Positions 24,072-34,434 of a stretch of 64,000 nt of DNA are shown here, one piece after another. This DNA comes from Hygrophila difformis (Eukaryota; Streptophyta; Magnoliopsida; Lamiales; Acanthaceae). Each line of letters begins with the position of its first letter. The first letter of the stretch is position 1. Location: the NCBI GenBank assembly GCA_030278955.1, contig JAOANR010000006.1, positions 5,513,310 through 5,577,309 of the forward strand. The letters are read 5' to 3'. The position numbers and the translations under genes were made by a program. The notes beneath the pieces were generated by a model, which saw nothing but the letters and a program-made list of their open reading frames with translations, did no database searches and was not told where the DNA came from.

Positions 24072-24696
24072 TATATGAGAGAGAGAGAGAGTCCATTGCA
24101 ATTCATGGCGTGATTATCTCATCCCTTAACACATCCAATTAATTATATATACGAATTACGACATATGTATGTAAATGTAATAGGCATTAGACACATGAGT
24201 GATGAGTCATGACACACCTGGGGCCTGCTGGGCAATGTGAAAACCAGCCGGAGTTTATACTTTAACTTGTAGGGATCGGACCAACCCATGCATGTTGGAG
24301 CAAATTAAAGGAACACATTGGAAATTGGATGGCATTTGGCAGTCAATCTATCTGAAATTTTATCAACTACGAGTAATTTAATACTCCTCCTATTTATTGT
24401 CACTTTTAATATATATATATATATATATAATTTTATTAATAATCTAATGATATCATTATTACACATGTTAATGCAAGTGGTTGCCTGGAACGCGAAAATT
24501 ATTACATGCATGGATGGATCTCCAACATTCCAACTCGTAAAAGCTTGATTCACTCAGCAGCCACGTATATTCATAACATGTAGTGTGCCTTTCAGCCTTT
24601 GGAATTTGATATAGAATATGTTATACATAATACATTATCCATGTATACATATATTACCTAAATGCATGATACTCTTAATTACTCGTATTCATATAT

Positions 24697-24870
24697 ACTC
24701 CTCCTGTCCATTAATAAGAGTTTTGACTGATCATCAACACACTACTACTGTTTTAGTTCAGACACTTTTATCGTAGTTTTGTCATTTAGTTCAATTAGTA
24801 GAAAAGACTCTTTTGTTAAGGGCAAGAATATAATCTCTTGTGTCTAAAAGGAAAAAGTTTTGGATGGACA
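24697..24870. mobile_element. Possible Stowaway-like MITE remnant
   Basis: The left end CTCCTCCTGTCCATTAATAAG resembles the CTCCCTCCGTCC terminus. On the right, AAGTTTTGGATGGACACTTG could be a decayed partner. The interior is unlike the other copies and the right boundary is unclear. Confidence 0.35.
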
Positions 24871-25176
24871 CTTGTTCGCTTTTTTTTTTTTTTTTTTTTT
24901 TACCCTAAACAACACAAAACTTGAAATAAAATGAACTATTTTGGTTGTGATGCATAGGTGGTACAGTGGTATTTGCGTTGGGTTGCAATTAAAAGTATAG
25001 AATGAACAATTTTCTTTTAGTAATATTATAATTAAATTCTAGAAGGTAACTCTAAGTAGGAATGCAGAGACTAAGATTCTAGTAGTATCTGCTGGAGGGT
25101 GGAGGCCCTCATCATCAGTGATGAGTCCTCAGCTGCTTAATTGCATGCGTAGGAAAAATGACATAAAACATTGGAT

Positions 25177-25579
25177 TAAGGGTCTGTTCTGCACGCAGAG
25201 CTGTAGCTGTGAGTTGGAGCTGTAGGGAGCTGAAGCTGTAGGGAGCTGTGGGAGCTGTAGCTGTCACTTTTATTTAAGTGTTCTGTACAACTAGCTGTAG
25301 CTGTCAAAAAATGTATAAAATGACATAAAAGGACAAAACATTTATGTAGACTATTGGGTAGTGAGTTGGTTATTGGGATAAAATTGTAATTGTTCAACAA
25401 TAAGCTAGGAGCTTATTTTTTAAAGCTACTACAAGTAGCTTCTAAAAACAAGCTTTTAAAAGCTCCTATAAACTCCTAAAAAGCTAGCGTGCAGAACGGG
25501 GCTTTTGTTTTAAAATAAAAGCTAAAGCTACCAAAAGCTCCCAAAAGCTCTCAAAAGCTGCGTGCAGAACCGACCCTAA
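25177..25579. mobile_element. Tourist-like (PIF/Harbinger) MITE with TAA TSD
   Basis: The 397-bp body (25180-25576) starts GGGTCTGTTCTGCACGCAG and ends CTGCGTGCAGAACCGACCC, an inverted repeat of about 20 bp. TAA is duplicated on each side (25177-25179 and 25577-25579), the target site used by Tourist elements. Many AGCT-centred words (GGAGCTGTAG, AAAAGCTCC) fill both arms and would let the transcript fold back strongly. Confidence 0.85.
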
Positions 25580-25728
25580 TATAATATAATGATTACTAGT
25601 CAACAAGATCAACTAATCATTATTTTTCCCATTTTCATATCTACGCGCAATACTAGTACTAATACTCTTACAGGCTGTCTTATTTCATTAATTATCATCA
25701 TCATCATATTCTATATAGCCTCTGATGT

Positions 25729-25738
25729 CTATATATAG
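25729..25738 (+). promoter_or_regulatory. Likely TATA box of the EG45-like gene
   Basis: CTATATATAG lies about 120 bp upstream of the start codon at 25860. The position suits a plant TATA box with a leader of roughly 90 bases. No experimental evidence. Confidence 0.5.
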
Positions 25739-25859
25739 AGGCTAGATCGAGGGGCATGATATATAGATCATCTATCCACACGTTGTCGTCCAGTACTCTC
25801 TACATAATACATAGAAGATTAGAAGTATATAATTTCATACTACTAATAAATTAATATTG

Positions 25860-26094
25860 ATGATGGGAAATGGCAAGGGTGGTAGCCTTATTGTAATGCC
25901 AATTACTACTACCATATCTATATTCCTGATCTGTTGTTTGCCACATTTCTTCAACTCATCAGCTCTTGCTGATATTGGCACTGCCTCTTCTTATGGCCCT
26001 CCTTACACACGTAAGTTGTTTACTTAATTACACTTTTTATAGTACTATGTTACTACGTCGTCGTCCCTCCGTCATGTGTGTTGGTATTTATGTA

Positions 26095-26128
<34 letters not shown>

Positions 26129-26671
26129 GCATCTTAATTAATTGATGATTGTTTAATTATTAATTTGGTTAATGAATGAATGAATGAATGAGCAGCAACG
26201 AGGTGCGGTGGGAACAGACAAGATCAGTTTCCGGCAGGGAACCTATTTGTATCAGTGAGTGAAGGGTTATGGGACAACGGGGCCGCTTGCGGCAGGCGAT
26301 ACAGGCTGAGATGCCTGAGCGGGACCAACAGGCCCTGCAAAGGCGGCACCGTCGACGTCAGGGTCGTCGATTTCTGCCGGAGGGGAACAACGACACCCTG
26401 CCCTTCCACCATCATCATGTCCAGTGACGCTTTTGCTGCTGTCTCCCGCTCTCCCGACGCTAGAATCAACATTGAATACATCCAGTATGTGTAGTAGTAC
26501 TACATATATATATATATACCCTACCTACCTACTTTAATAGTATAACAATCATTCAGAATTACATGGTGATTCATTATTAATAACACAATTATTCTTCATC
26601 ATTTATCTCATGTTGCTGCTGATTAATTATATCTAATTAATTAAATCGTGTGCATTCATTGCAGGATATGA
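25860..26671 (+). CDS. EG45-like / plant natriuretic peptide-like secreted protein
   Basis: Three exons join in frame: 25860-26010, 26196-26484 and a 7-base last exon 26665-26671 carrying the final residues and stop (148 aa). A signal peptide covers about residues 1-37 (hydrophobic TTISIFLICCLPHFF, cleavage after SSALA). The mature part begins DIGTASSYGPPYTPTRCGGN and ends with ARINIEYIQI. Six cysteines (CGG, AACG, LRC, RPC, DFC, TPC) fit the single-domain barwin/expansin-like fold of PNP-A and EG45-like proteins. These are apoplastic and lack the second expansin domain. PNP-A affects water and ion balance and defence in Arabidopsis. Whether this paralogue signals or simply binds wall polymers is unknown. 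A broken paralogue lies downstream. Confidence 0.88.
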
Positions 26672-29326
26672 TCGAGGGGCTCAAGTGCAATAATTAATCA
26701 GCGGGGATGATGCATGTCTCAAGCTACTCAAGTGCAATAAATTAGAGTTTATAGACAAGGAAGGAAGGAAGGAAGAGCTTTGATTTTTGACACTTGACGA
26801 CCCCAGCTATGATCAACCTAAATATTACCGTGCTAATCATGAATTACCAATCACAACACTCTTTTTTTTTTTTTTTTTTTTGGTATTGGAAGAATTCATT
26901 GTATTAAACTACTAGTATTGCTAGTACTTGACTAGCTAGGAAGGATTTATGCAACTGATCATATGGTAATATATATAGTATATGTATATGTGCAGTGCAC
27001 CCTTTTTTAATTAATTTCAAATTTCAATTCCATCAGTGTATTCTGTTGAATTTGTTGTGGTCTGATTGGTGTTTAATTATTGGAGTGATAAACGTTGACC
27101 CACCATGGGCTTCACCATGTCCATATATATACTGTATAGGGCTGAATGTTGAAGTCAGAAAGTCAGACCTCAAAGTTTGTTTCAGCTCATCAACCTCGAT
27201 AAAGACATCAAGTAGTGCAAATGTGAAATGTCAACGATCAAGCATTTCCACTTTCAATTTAAACTTAAAACCGGTGTTAATTAATTAAGTTGTACCACCG
27301 TCTACGTGTGGACTGGATGGTCAAATTATTGTAAATTACTAGCTATATGCCCCCATCATTTTAGCAAGATTATGCACAATGAACACGTACAATAATAAAT
27401 ATAAATAATAGTGATAATTTGACGATGTGGAGGTTTTATGTTGTACAAAGATCTTAACTGGTCTAAACTCTAAACCGGAAAAATAATGGTTGAGATTTTA
27501 TGTGTTTATTTATTTTAGATGCATGTATGTAGAATTTAAAAACATGCAATGGGTGTGTGTATATATAAGTGGATGTGACTGCGTGGGCGGCAATATGTAT
27601 TGAATTCAATTTTAGTTTTCTTCATCATGAGTTTATTGGATAATAGTTACCTCATCTCCAAATTCTCATCATTATATTTATATATTGGTACTAACATAAA
27701 ATCACTTAATTCACTAATTAATGATAGCTAATTAAGTGGGTGCGCCAACATTATCAATCTCAATCTATTAATCTATATTTACAAAAAAAAATTGAAAAAA
27801 AAAATGGTGACGACTAATCATACAACCACATAAAACACCACTTCACTAATCTATTTTTATCTTCAAATCACTGTTTTTTTTTTAAAAAAAAAATGGTCAA
27901 AATCATATATTAGAAATATATTACAGTAATAGTATTTCACATGGGATTTATTTCTAAAAAAGTTAGCATTAATCACATTTATTTCATTTCATTTTGTTAC
28001 CACCACATATCAATTACTATTATAGTTTACATTGAATTGTTGTTGATGAATATGCACCACACAAGGACACCACTATAGGTAGTGTATATATATAGTGTGA
28101 TAAAACAAATAATGGAGTGGCGGTGATGTGGATCGTGGACATTGATGATTTTGATCCATCCAAATTAAATCGAAAGAATAAAAAAAACCCAATTCAGCAT
28201 CGATCGAGTGATTGAACTAATTAAATCCTTGTCATATTAGTGCGAGCTGCCTGCCATACCATTATATATATATATTGGTCGAAGAATGGTCGTACGTTGC
28301 TTGCGCACTTCAAACTTTTTATGTATACATGCTTAATTAATAAAAGTATTTTATTTGTCTTTAATATTTAAGTATATAATTTGCAAACTAGTATCCAAAT
28401 TGGCTTGCCCTTGACATAAAATACAGTATCCATAGCTAAGAATTAAGATAGCGTACATAGATAATATGATCATATCCCATTATTTATGTGTTTGCTATTA
28501 ATAATTAATTAAAAAGTAGAGTAGCTATACAATAAAGCCGCGTGCATATGGAAGTATATATAATTAGAATTCAAGATAGAGGTTTATTTAATTATGCTTA
28601 TGGAGAGTGATCTAGTTAGAATTTCATATCATCGTTATCAACATTTTTTACTTTACAGTATAATATTTAGTAGTATGAAGTACTAATAATAAAGATTAAT
28701 TTAAAGATATTATTGATGGAATTATATTCATGCATGTCAGCAGCACTCACCACCCCTTAATTATTTAGTAATTGAGAATCACATGCACAGCAATCCTTAA
28801 GGATAACACTTACAAATTACAATATAGTATCATATATATTAGAATCCCCCTAATAATATGAATACTTTATTAAAATGAAGAAGCGGGTGTAAATGTCCTC
28901 ATCAGCTCGGCCGCCATGAACCCATTATATTGCACCAGCAAATTATTTAATTAATCAATCAATCAATATATTTGTGAAATGTGATCATAATTTTATACTA
29001 CTTCACTATGTACGTTTGACAAATTAGGGGAGAAGTCAACTATATAGTATATTATATGTTTACAAATCAATATATTCTTAGGTTGATCGATATATATATA
29101 TATATATACAGCATGATAATATATATTAATTGGCGCACTCGCTTAGCTTGTATCTAATCAAAGATAATTATAAAAAGTTAAATCCACTACTCTTTATTAG
29201 TGGTAGACTGGTAGAGCATTATATATACAAACGTATACACACAGCTTATGAGGTTACGTTTACTGATCTTGTTCCACTTGTATCAAAGATAAGCAGGACA
29301 ATGACATTTTCATATTATAAGTAATA
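26672..29326. other. AT-rich intergenic DNA
   Basis: About 2.6 kb without a supportable gene. It contains long poly(T) near 26862-26881, several short TA runs and no repeat with definable ends. The first 250 bases are the probable EG45-like 3' UTR. Confidence 0.5.
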
Positions 29327-29586
29327 CTCCCTCCGTCCCACCTTACTTGTCATGTTTGACTTTTTGACACTGTTTATTATTTAACTTTGACTCAATTTTA
29401 TCGCAAGTATATATTTGATAAAAAATAGTCGAGTTGGGTCTTGTTAGAATCGTATAACATGTAGTTTCAGAATATATAATTTGTATATTTTTTTATCGCA
29501 CATATTTTGAGATATTAACAGTTGAAAAAATATATTGAATTGTGTGCAGAAATGAAACAGGATAATTAAATGGGACAGAGAGAGTA
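29325..29586. mobile_element. Stowaway-like MITE, intact reference copy
   Basis: A 258-bp body (29327-29584) begins CTCCCTCCGTCCCACCTTAC and ends AATGGGACAGAGAGAG, flanked by TA on both sides (29325-29326 and 29585-29586). This is the Stowaway (Tc1/mariner) pattern. Related copies lie at 21372 and 63798. Confidence 0.85.
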
Positions 29587-29649
29587 CTATGTAACTAAAA
29601 AGCTGAAAATTAAATCATATGAAACCAAGATATATACTACTTCAACATA

Positions 29650-29671
29650 TGTGTGTGTGTGTGTGTGTGTG
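29650..29671. repeat. (GT)n microsatellite
   Basis: An uninterrupted TG/GT run of about 22 bases. Confidence 0.95.
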
Positions 29672-30726
29672 GAGGAAGTCATGAGTTTACCATTATATTT
29701 ATAAATCTAATGGACTTGTGGAGATTTATATCTATATAATAAATCCTGAATACTTTTTGGCATGTGCAGACTCTTTTGTCCTTATTAAATTTAATTCATC
29801 CTTCTTAATTTTAAAGGGTTAATCGGTCATTATACGTTCATTTTTAAATCAACGGCTCTTAAGTTTACACGTAATATGCTGACTAATTCCACGTCGTCGG
29901 ACACATCATCAATATATATATTTAGAAAATAAATCTATCTATTAATATAACAAAATCTTTAGAAAATCTTCATATATATTTTAAAAAGATATAATTGAAT
30001 ACAAATATAAATAAATTATTTGATTGTATATATAATATTTTAAAAAATATTAATACTATAATATTATTAAATAAATTTAATTAGGTTACAGATTTATGCC
30101 TAAAAAATATACAATCATATATCAATATAAGGAATATAATAATTATATTTTAAATAAAAAATATTTCATTAAAAATATGATGTAAATATTAAATTGACCC
30201 TAAATATATTGATTAATTTAAAATAACTAATAACCTAAAAACTTTTATACCATTCTAAACAAATTCTACATATTTTTTTTTCGTTTTAAAGAAGAAAATA
30301 AAAAGAAAAGAAAAAAAAACTAAAATACACCATAATTTAATTATTCTCATATATTTCAGTATAAAATAAAAATGTATATGAAATTTGGAGTAAATTGTTA
30401 TATAATTTTTTTAAAATATTTTGTACTGTAAAAGAATATAAGAAGTATACCCCTAAAAGACTTGGTATCGGAGTATAAATTCGATTTTAAGGTTTATAAT
30501 AATAATGAATTGAAAAATAATAAAATTTAATTAAATTAAATGAAAATATTAACTACCAATTTTTTTCATAATCAATATGAAAAAGAAAAAATTGGATAAA
30601 ATATTATGGACTAAAATAATATTTTAAAAATTAACAGATAATCAAAACATATTATAGTTAAAATTTATTTTATAAAATTATGGATTAGTCCATAAGAACT
30701 AATCACAACAAAAATTTAAAATAGTA

Positions 30727-30787
30727 ATGTGATTTGGGCTCCCACACACCTTTACCGGCACATGAGTGTCACTGTTTATCAAAAAAA
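30727..30787 (+). mobile_element. SINE 3' tail fragment
   Basis: The segment with GTGATTTGGGCTCCCACACA and CACATGAGTGTCACTGTTTA followed by A residues matches the tail of the SINE at 23558-23679. The rest of the SINE is absent. Confidence 0.7.
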
Positions 30788-30947
30788 TTAAAAATACATT
30801 ACATAATAAAATATAAGTTTTTAATGATGAAAAGATAATAAAAAAGTATAAATAATATTTTTTAAAAAACTTTAGGGATAATAGTCAAAATGTAAAACAT
30901 ATTAGGAGTAAAACTAATATTTTTTTAAATCTTAATAATACAAAAAA

Positions 30948-31156
30948 TACTCCATCAGTTCCGGTAATACCGTCCCAAAACTTTTGGGCACGGTATTTTA
31001 GGTATAATTGGTTATTGTGATAAAGCGGAGTAATTAGTTGATGCGATGTTTTAGTTGATGTTTATGGAGTAGTTTTTCTAAAAAGGGAAATGTGACAATT
31101 GTAGTGGGACAGACCAAAAAGAAAAGTGAGACAGAATTAGTGGGACGGATGGAGTA
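30948..31156. mobile_element. Stowaway-like MITE nested in the Helitron-like element
   Basis: Flanked by TA. The left end CTCCATCAGTTCCGGTAATA and right end GTGGGACGGATGGAG form the inverted repeat. About 205 bp, a different interior from the 29327 family. Confidence 0.65.
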
Positions 31157-31798
31157 ATTTTTTCTAATTTTGAATAGTTAATAAGTATTTATTTTCCACT
31201 TACTCTCATCATTTTAGATATGAAATAAAACTATATACATTTAATTTTGTAACAGTAAAACTAATTTATTTTATATTATTTCCACCTGAGTTTGAATTTC
31301 TTTCATTCATCTTATTATCTCCTTTATTTTCCTTTTAATTTTTTTGTTGCATGCATTTCAATCACTATTTAAACAAAAGAAATTGAATATCATGTAATCC
31401 AAAAAATATTATATTCTCATTTTATTTCGTTCAACACCCGTGCGTAGCGGGCGAAAAAATCTAGTAGTACATATATGATGGAACTGATTATTAAAGAAAT
31501 CCGAAGGTGGAGTAGGGGCAAGATCTGTGCTTAATATCATCATATATATATCAATCAAGTGTAACACGTGCAATTAAGCGCACTTAATATATACTAATGT
31601 TTATTTCTTTGTTAATTCATTTGTGTAAGTAGACAATTTGGAGCAAAATTGTTCGCTGAAAACGATCAAGATCGAGATGACAGGAGAAGGAGCTAGTTAG
31701 TGCCCAATTTACGCACTTGATTCAAACGAAGTACTATAATCTATTACAAGAATACTATATATACATATATGTACGTACAAGTGTGACTATTATAATGT

Positions 31799-32580
31799 AC
31801 TGTAATTAGGGTGGGCAAAATATTCGAACTGATTCGTTGAACTGCTTAATCGAACCGAAATCGAACCGAATTTTCGGTTAACCGAGGACCCCGGAGCAAA
31901 TACAAATATCACATTTCAGTATTCGTCAGGTTCAAATACAAATACAAATACTTTAATTTTTTTTCCCGGTTAACCGAACCGAACCGAATATATTTATTTT
32001 ATTTTAAAAGTTATATATATTGTAAATATTATAGACATTTGATGGTATAAAATTATATAGATAATATATATCATTATTTATTTAATTATTTAAGTATATA
32101 ATAAAATAAATATAAAAAAACTAAAGAGCTAATTATCAAAATATATCAACATAATTAATAAGTCTATATTGATTTTTGTCATTCAGAATACCCTATTATT
32201 AAAATATACATTTACACTAAGATTTGTTACATATACTAACATATTTTGAATACATTGAAAAGAACCATTTGATTCCATAGTTATATAGAAGTATATATAC
32301 ATATATATATATATTTTTCTGAGTGTAATAACCTCGTCTGACTCTCTTAAAATGTAGTATAATCAAGTTTTCATTTCTTAAATCTTTGAGTTTCGTAGAT
32401 TTTTAAATATTCGAACCGAATCGTTTAACCGCTAAATCTAATCGAAACTGAACCCCCAGTTAACCGAGGACTTCGGTTACAAATACAAATACTGAAATGA
32501 AATATTTGTTCGGTTCAAATACAAATACAAATACCTAAAAAATTCAGGTTAACCGAACCGTGCCTACCCCTAACTATAAT
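31799..32580. mobile_element. hAT-type MITE with 8-bp TSD
   Basis: The 766-bp body (31807-32572) begins TAGGGTGGGCAAAATATTCG and ends ACCGTGCCTACCCCTA, with short imperfect terminal repeats. Subterminal GGTTAACCGAACC and AAATACAAATAC words are arranged in inverse order in the two arms. The flanks ACTGTAAT (31799-31806) and ACTATAAT (32573-32580) are an 8-bp duplication with one mismatch. Confidence 0.75.
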
Positions 32581-32640
32581 ATTGTCTACATTCCATTTCC
32601 ATACCTTGCTAAAATTGCACGTGCTAGCTATATTATATAG

Positions 32641-32842
32641 TACTCCCTCGTTCCTTTTTTATCCTAAAAGATATTTATAGAATATTGTGCATTCTCTCAC
32701 CACTCCAATTCTATTTTTTATTCCCAATGAAAACACATAAGGGTAAAGATGGAATAATACACAATAATGATTACAATCCTTGGTAAACGTGTTATTTTTT
32801 TTTTCTTCCTAAAACGAATATTAATAAATAACGGATGGAGTA
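32641..32842. mobile_element. Stowaway-like MITE
   Basis: TA, then CTCCCTCGTTCCTTTTTTAT at 32643 and AATAACGGATGGAG ending at 32840, then TA. About 198 bp. It lies just upstream of the proposed promoter of the dead EG45-like paralogue. Confidence 0.75.
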
Positions 32843-33060
32843 CTACTTATATCCCCTGAAGGTTGACTTTAGTGTATATATTTGGGCGGCGTAGAAGCAG
32901 AATCATTTATCAACCAAATAGTAGTAATTAATTCATCTTAGCATGTCCAGTTTGTTGTCGCCTGGCTAGCTCGCTCGTCGCTACATACTCATAAAATGAA
33001 ATTAGATGGAGAGGAAGAAATGATGATCAGGAGTAGTAATCCGCTAATAATCCTCACCTG

Positions 33061-34071
33061 TGTTAGGTCCCCAGCTCACGCAAGTACTATTCTTTATGCT
33101 ATGGTTCAACGAACCAAGTTCAAACTACCACAGTGAACACACTAATTAAACATACCAGAGTAAACTCAGATTCAAGCACAGCGGAAATACTTAAATGTAA
33201 AAGTAAGAGCACAAAGAATAAATGAGACACAACAAGATGATGACCCAGTTCGGCCTTCGGCCTACGTCTGGGGGATACCAATCCAGGAGGATATTCACTA
33301 TGTGTTAACCTATGGCAACCAACCATACACAATAGCAAATATAAAAAGTGTCTTCACTCCAAGTTCCAAGTGGACAGTTGTGATGACCAAGAGCCTCCAG
33401 CCTTTGGTGTAGAAATCCCCTTCTACTTCAACTCTCAAGGCCGCCTGCCTCGAGTTCCCCTTGAAACAGCCTGTGAAACACTCCCTCTGTTGTTTTTGGG
33501 ATGAATAATGATTTGAAGTGCTTCTTCCTTTCACACGCCTTGAACTCACTCCTAAGTTGTCTCCTAGTACAGACACTCAATGGTTCTTAAACACGAACAC
33601 AACTAGGAGCATTCAAGGCTACTCGATCTCACAGCAGATAGATCAATATCGGTTTACACTTTTGCTGTGAATCGATTCTAGAGAGAGTATTACAATTACA
33701 ACAAGGTCGAGAGCTTTTTCAGAATGCTTAAAACAATGACCAAAAATCTCTACTCTTCAATCTTCAACTCTCTCTATTTATCCCAGAGATTGCTCAACGG
33801 ATTTGAAAAATTTTGCCATATTGGGAAATAGCCGTTGTGCAGATTGGGATTTGTGAGTAACAGTTCTTTTCTTAAGAGATAGGTAATCCCTGCAAGAAAT
33901 GTTAGTCTATACCCACTCTAATCAGAAAAGAGCCGTTGAGCCCAATCCATTCTTGATCTCTGCAAACTTTCATCCCGAGGATCGCGCTGAACACGGAAAC
34001 AACAGAAGAGGTCCTATCTACCTAAGTTCAATCATCGGTTTGAACTTCCCACAAAAACACTAGACTCAACA
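33061..34071 (-). repeat. 3' LTR of the Sirevirus-like element
   Basis: 1011 bp, TG...CA termini. By eye identical to the other LTR except near 33921-33931, where this copy has AAAGAGCCGTTGAGCCC and the other carries a longer segment. Contains the hairpin-forming word GGCCTTCGGCC. Confidence 0.95.
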
Positions 34072-34085
34072 ATCTCCCCCTTTTT
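34072..34085 (-). other. Polypurine tract of the Sirevirus-like element
   Basis: Immediately internal to the 3' LTR the minus strand reads AAAAAGGGGGAGAT, the expected plus-strand primer. Similar minus-strand GGGGGAG words occur at about 34402-34410 and 37087-37094. Multiple polypurine tracts upstream of the 3' LTR are a known Sirevirus trait. Confidence 0.8.
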
Positions 34086-34434
34086 GGCAGGAAGTGAGCC
34101 AGCAAATACAAATGATAAACCGATGATGAATTTAGCTAACAACGCAAACAAAACCTCAACCAGTCTACCGACTAAAAGCTCTTTACAGAAAAACGTCCAT
34201 ATCATAACTAGAGCTTGTACACATTTAATCATGAAATAAGATGCATTCCAAAAGATCACAGATCCATAAATATTGTTCATCAAGTTCAAAATATCATAAG
34301 TAGCAATAAACAACTTGTCCCACAGCAAAAGACATAACCAAATTGAAAAGAGGAGTTAGAAAGATATTACCAAAAATCATCATGGATTTTGAAATTTTGG
34401 ACTCCCCCTCTGGATCATCTTCTTTTGCCAAAAA

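Larger units (their letters stand above)
20886..25859. other. Repeat-rich intergenic region between BT1 and the EG45-like gene
   Basis: AT-rich, with no gene that I can support. The first 150-300 bases are the likely BT1 5' leader and promoter. The rest holds the MITEs and SINE listed separately, a (TA)n run near 22671-22688, an AG-rich run after 24076 and long T runs near 24880-24900. Confidence 0.6.
29731..31464 (+). mobile_element. Candidate non-autonomous Helitron
   Basis: The left end TCTATATAATAAATCC follows an A (29730). The right end CTAG (31461-31464) is followed by T. A short hairpin CCCG-TGCGTAG-CGGG (31437-31451) lies 9 bases before CTAG. TC start, 3' hairpin, CTRR end and insertion between A and T are the Helitron rules. 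The 1.7-kb interior is AT-rich and non-coding, with a SINE tail and a Stowaway-like MITE nested inside. The 5' end call is weaker than the 3' end call. Confidence 0.6.

Noticed and set aside
25176..25400. Minus-strand 74-codon open frame
   Set aside because: It lies inside the Tourist-like MITE and reflects AGCT-rich repeats.
33120..33576. Two short minus-strand frames in the LTR (also at 42503-42959)
   Set aside because: They appear identically in both LTRs, lack any known motif and are explained by the LTR being repeated.
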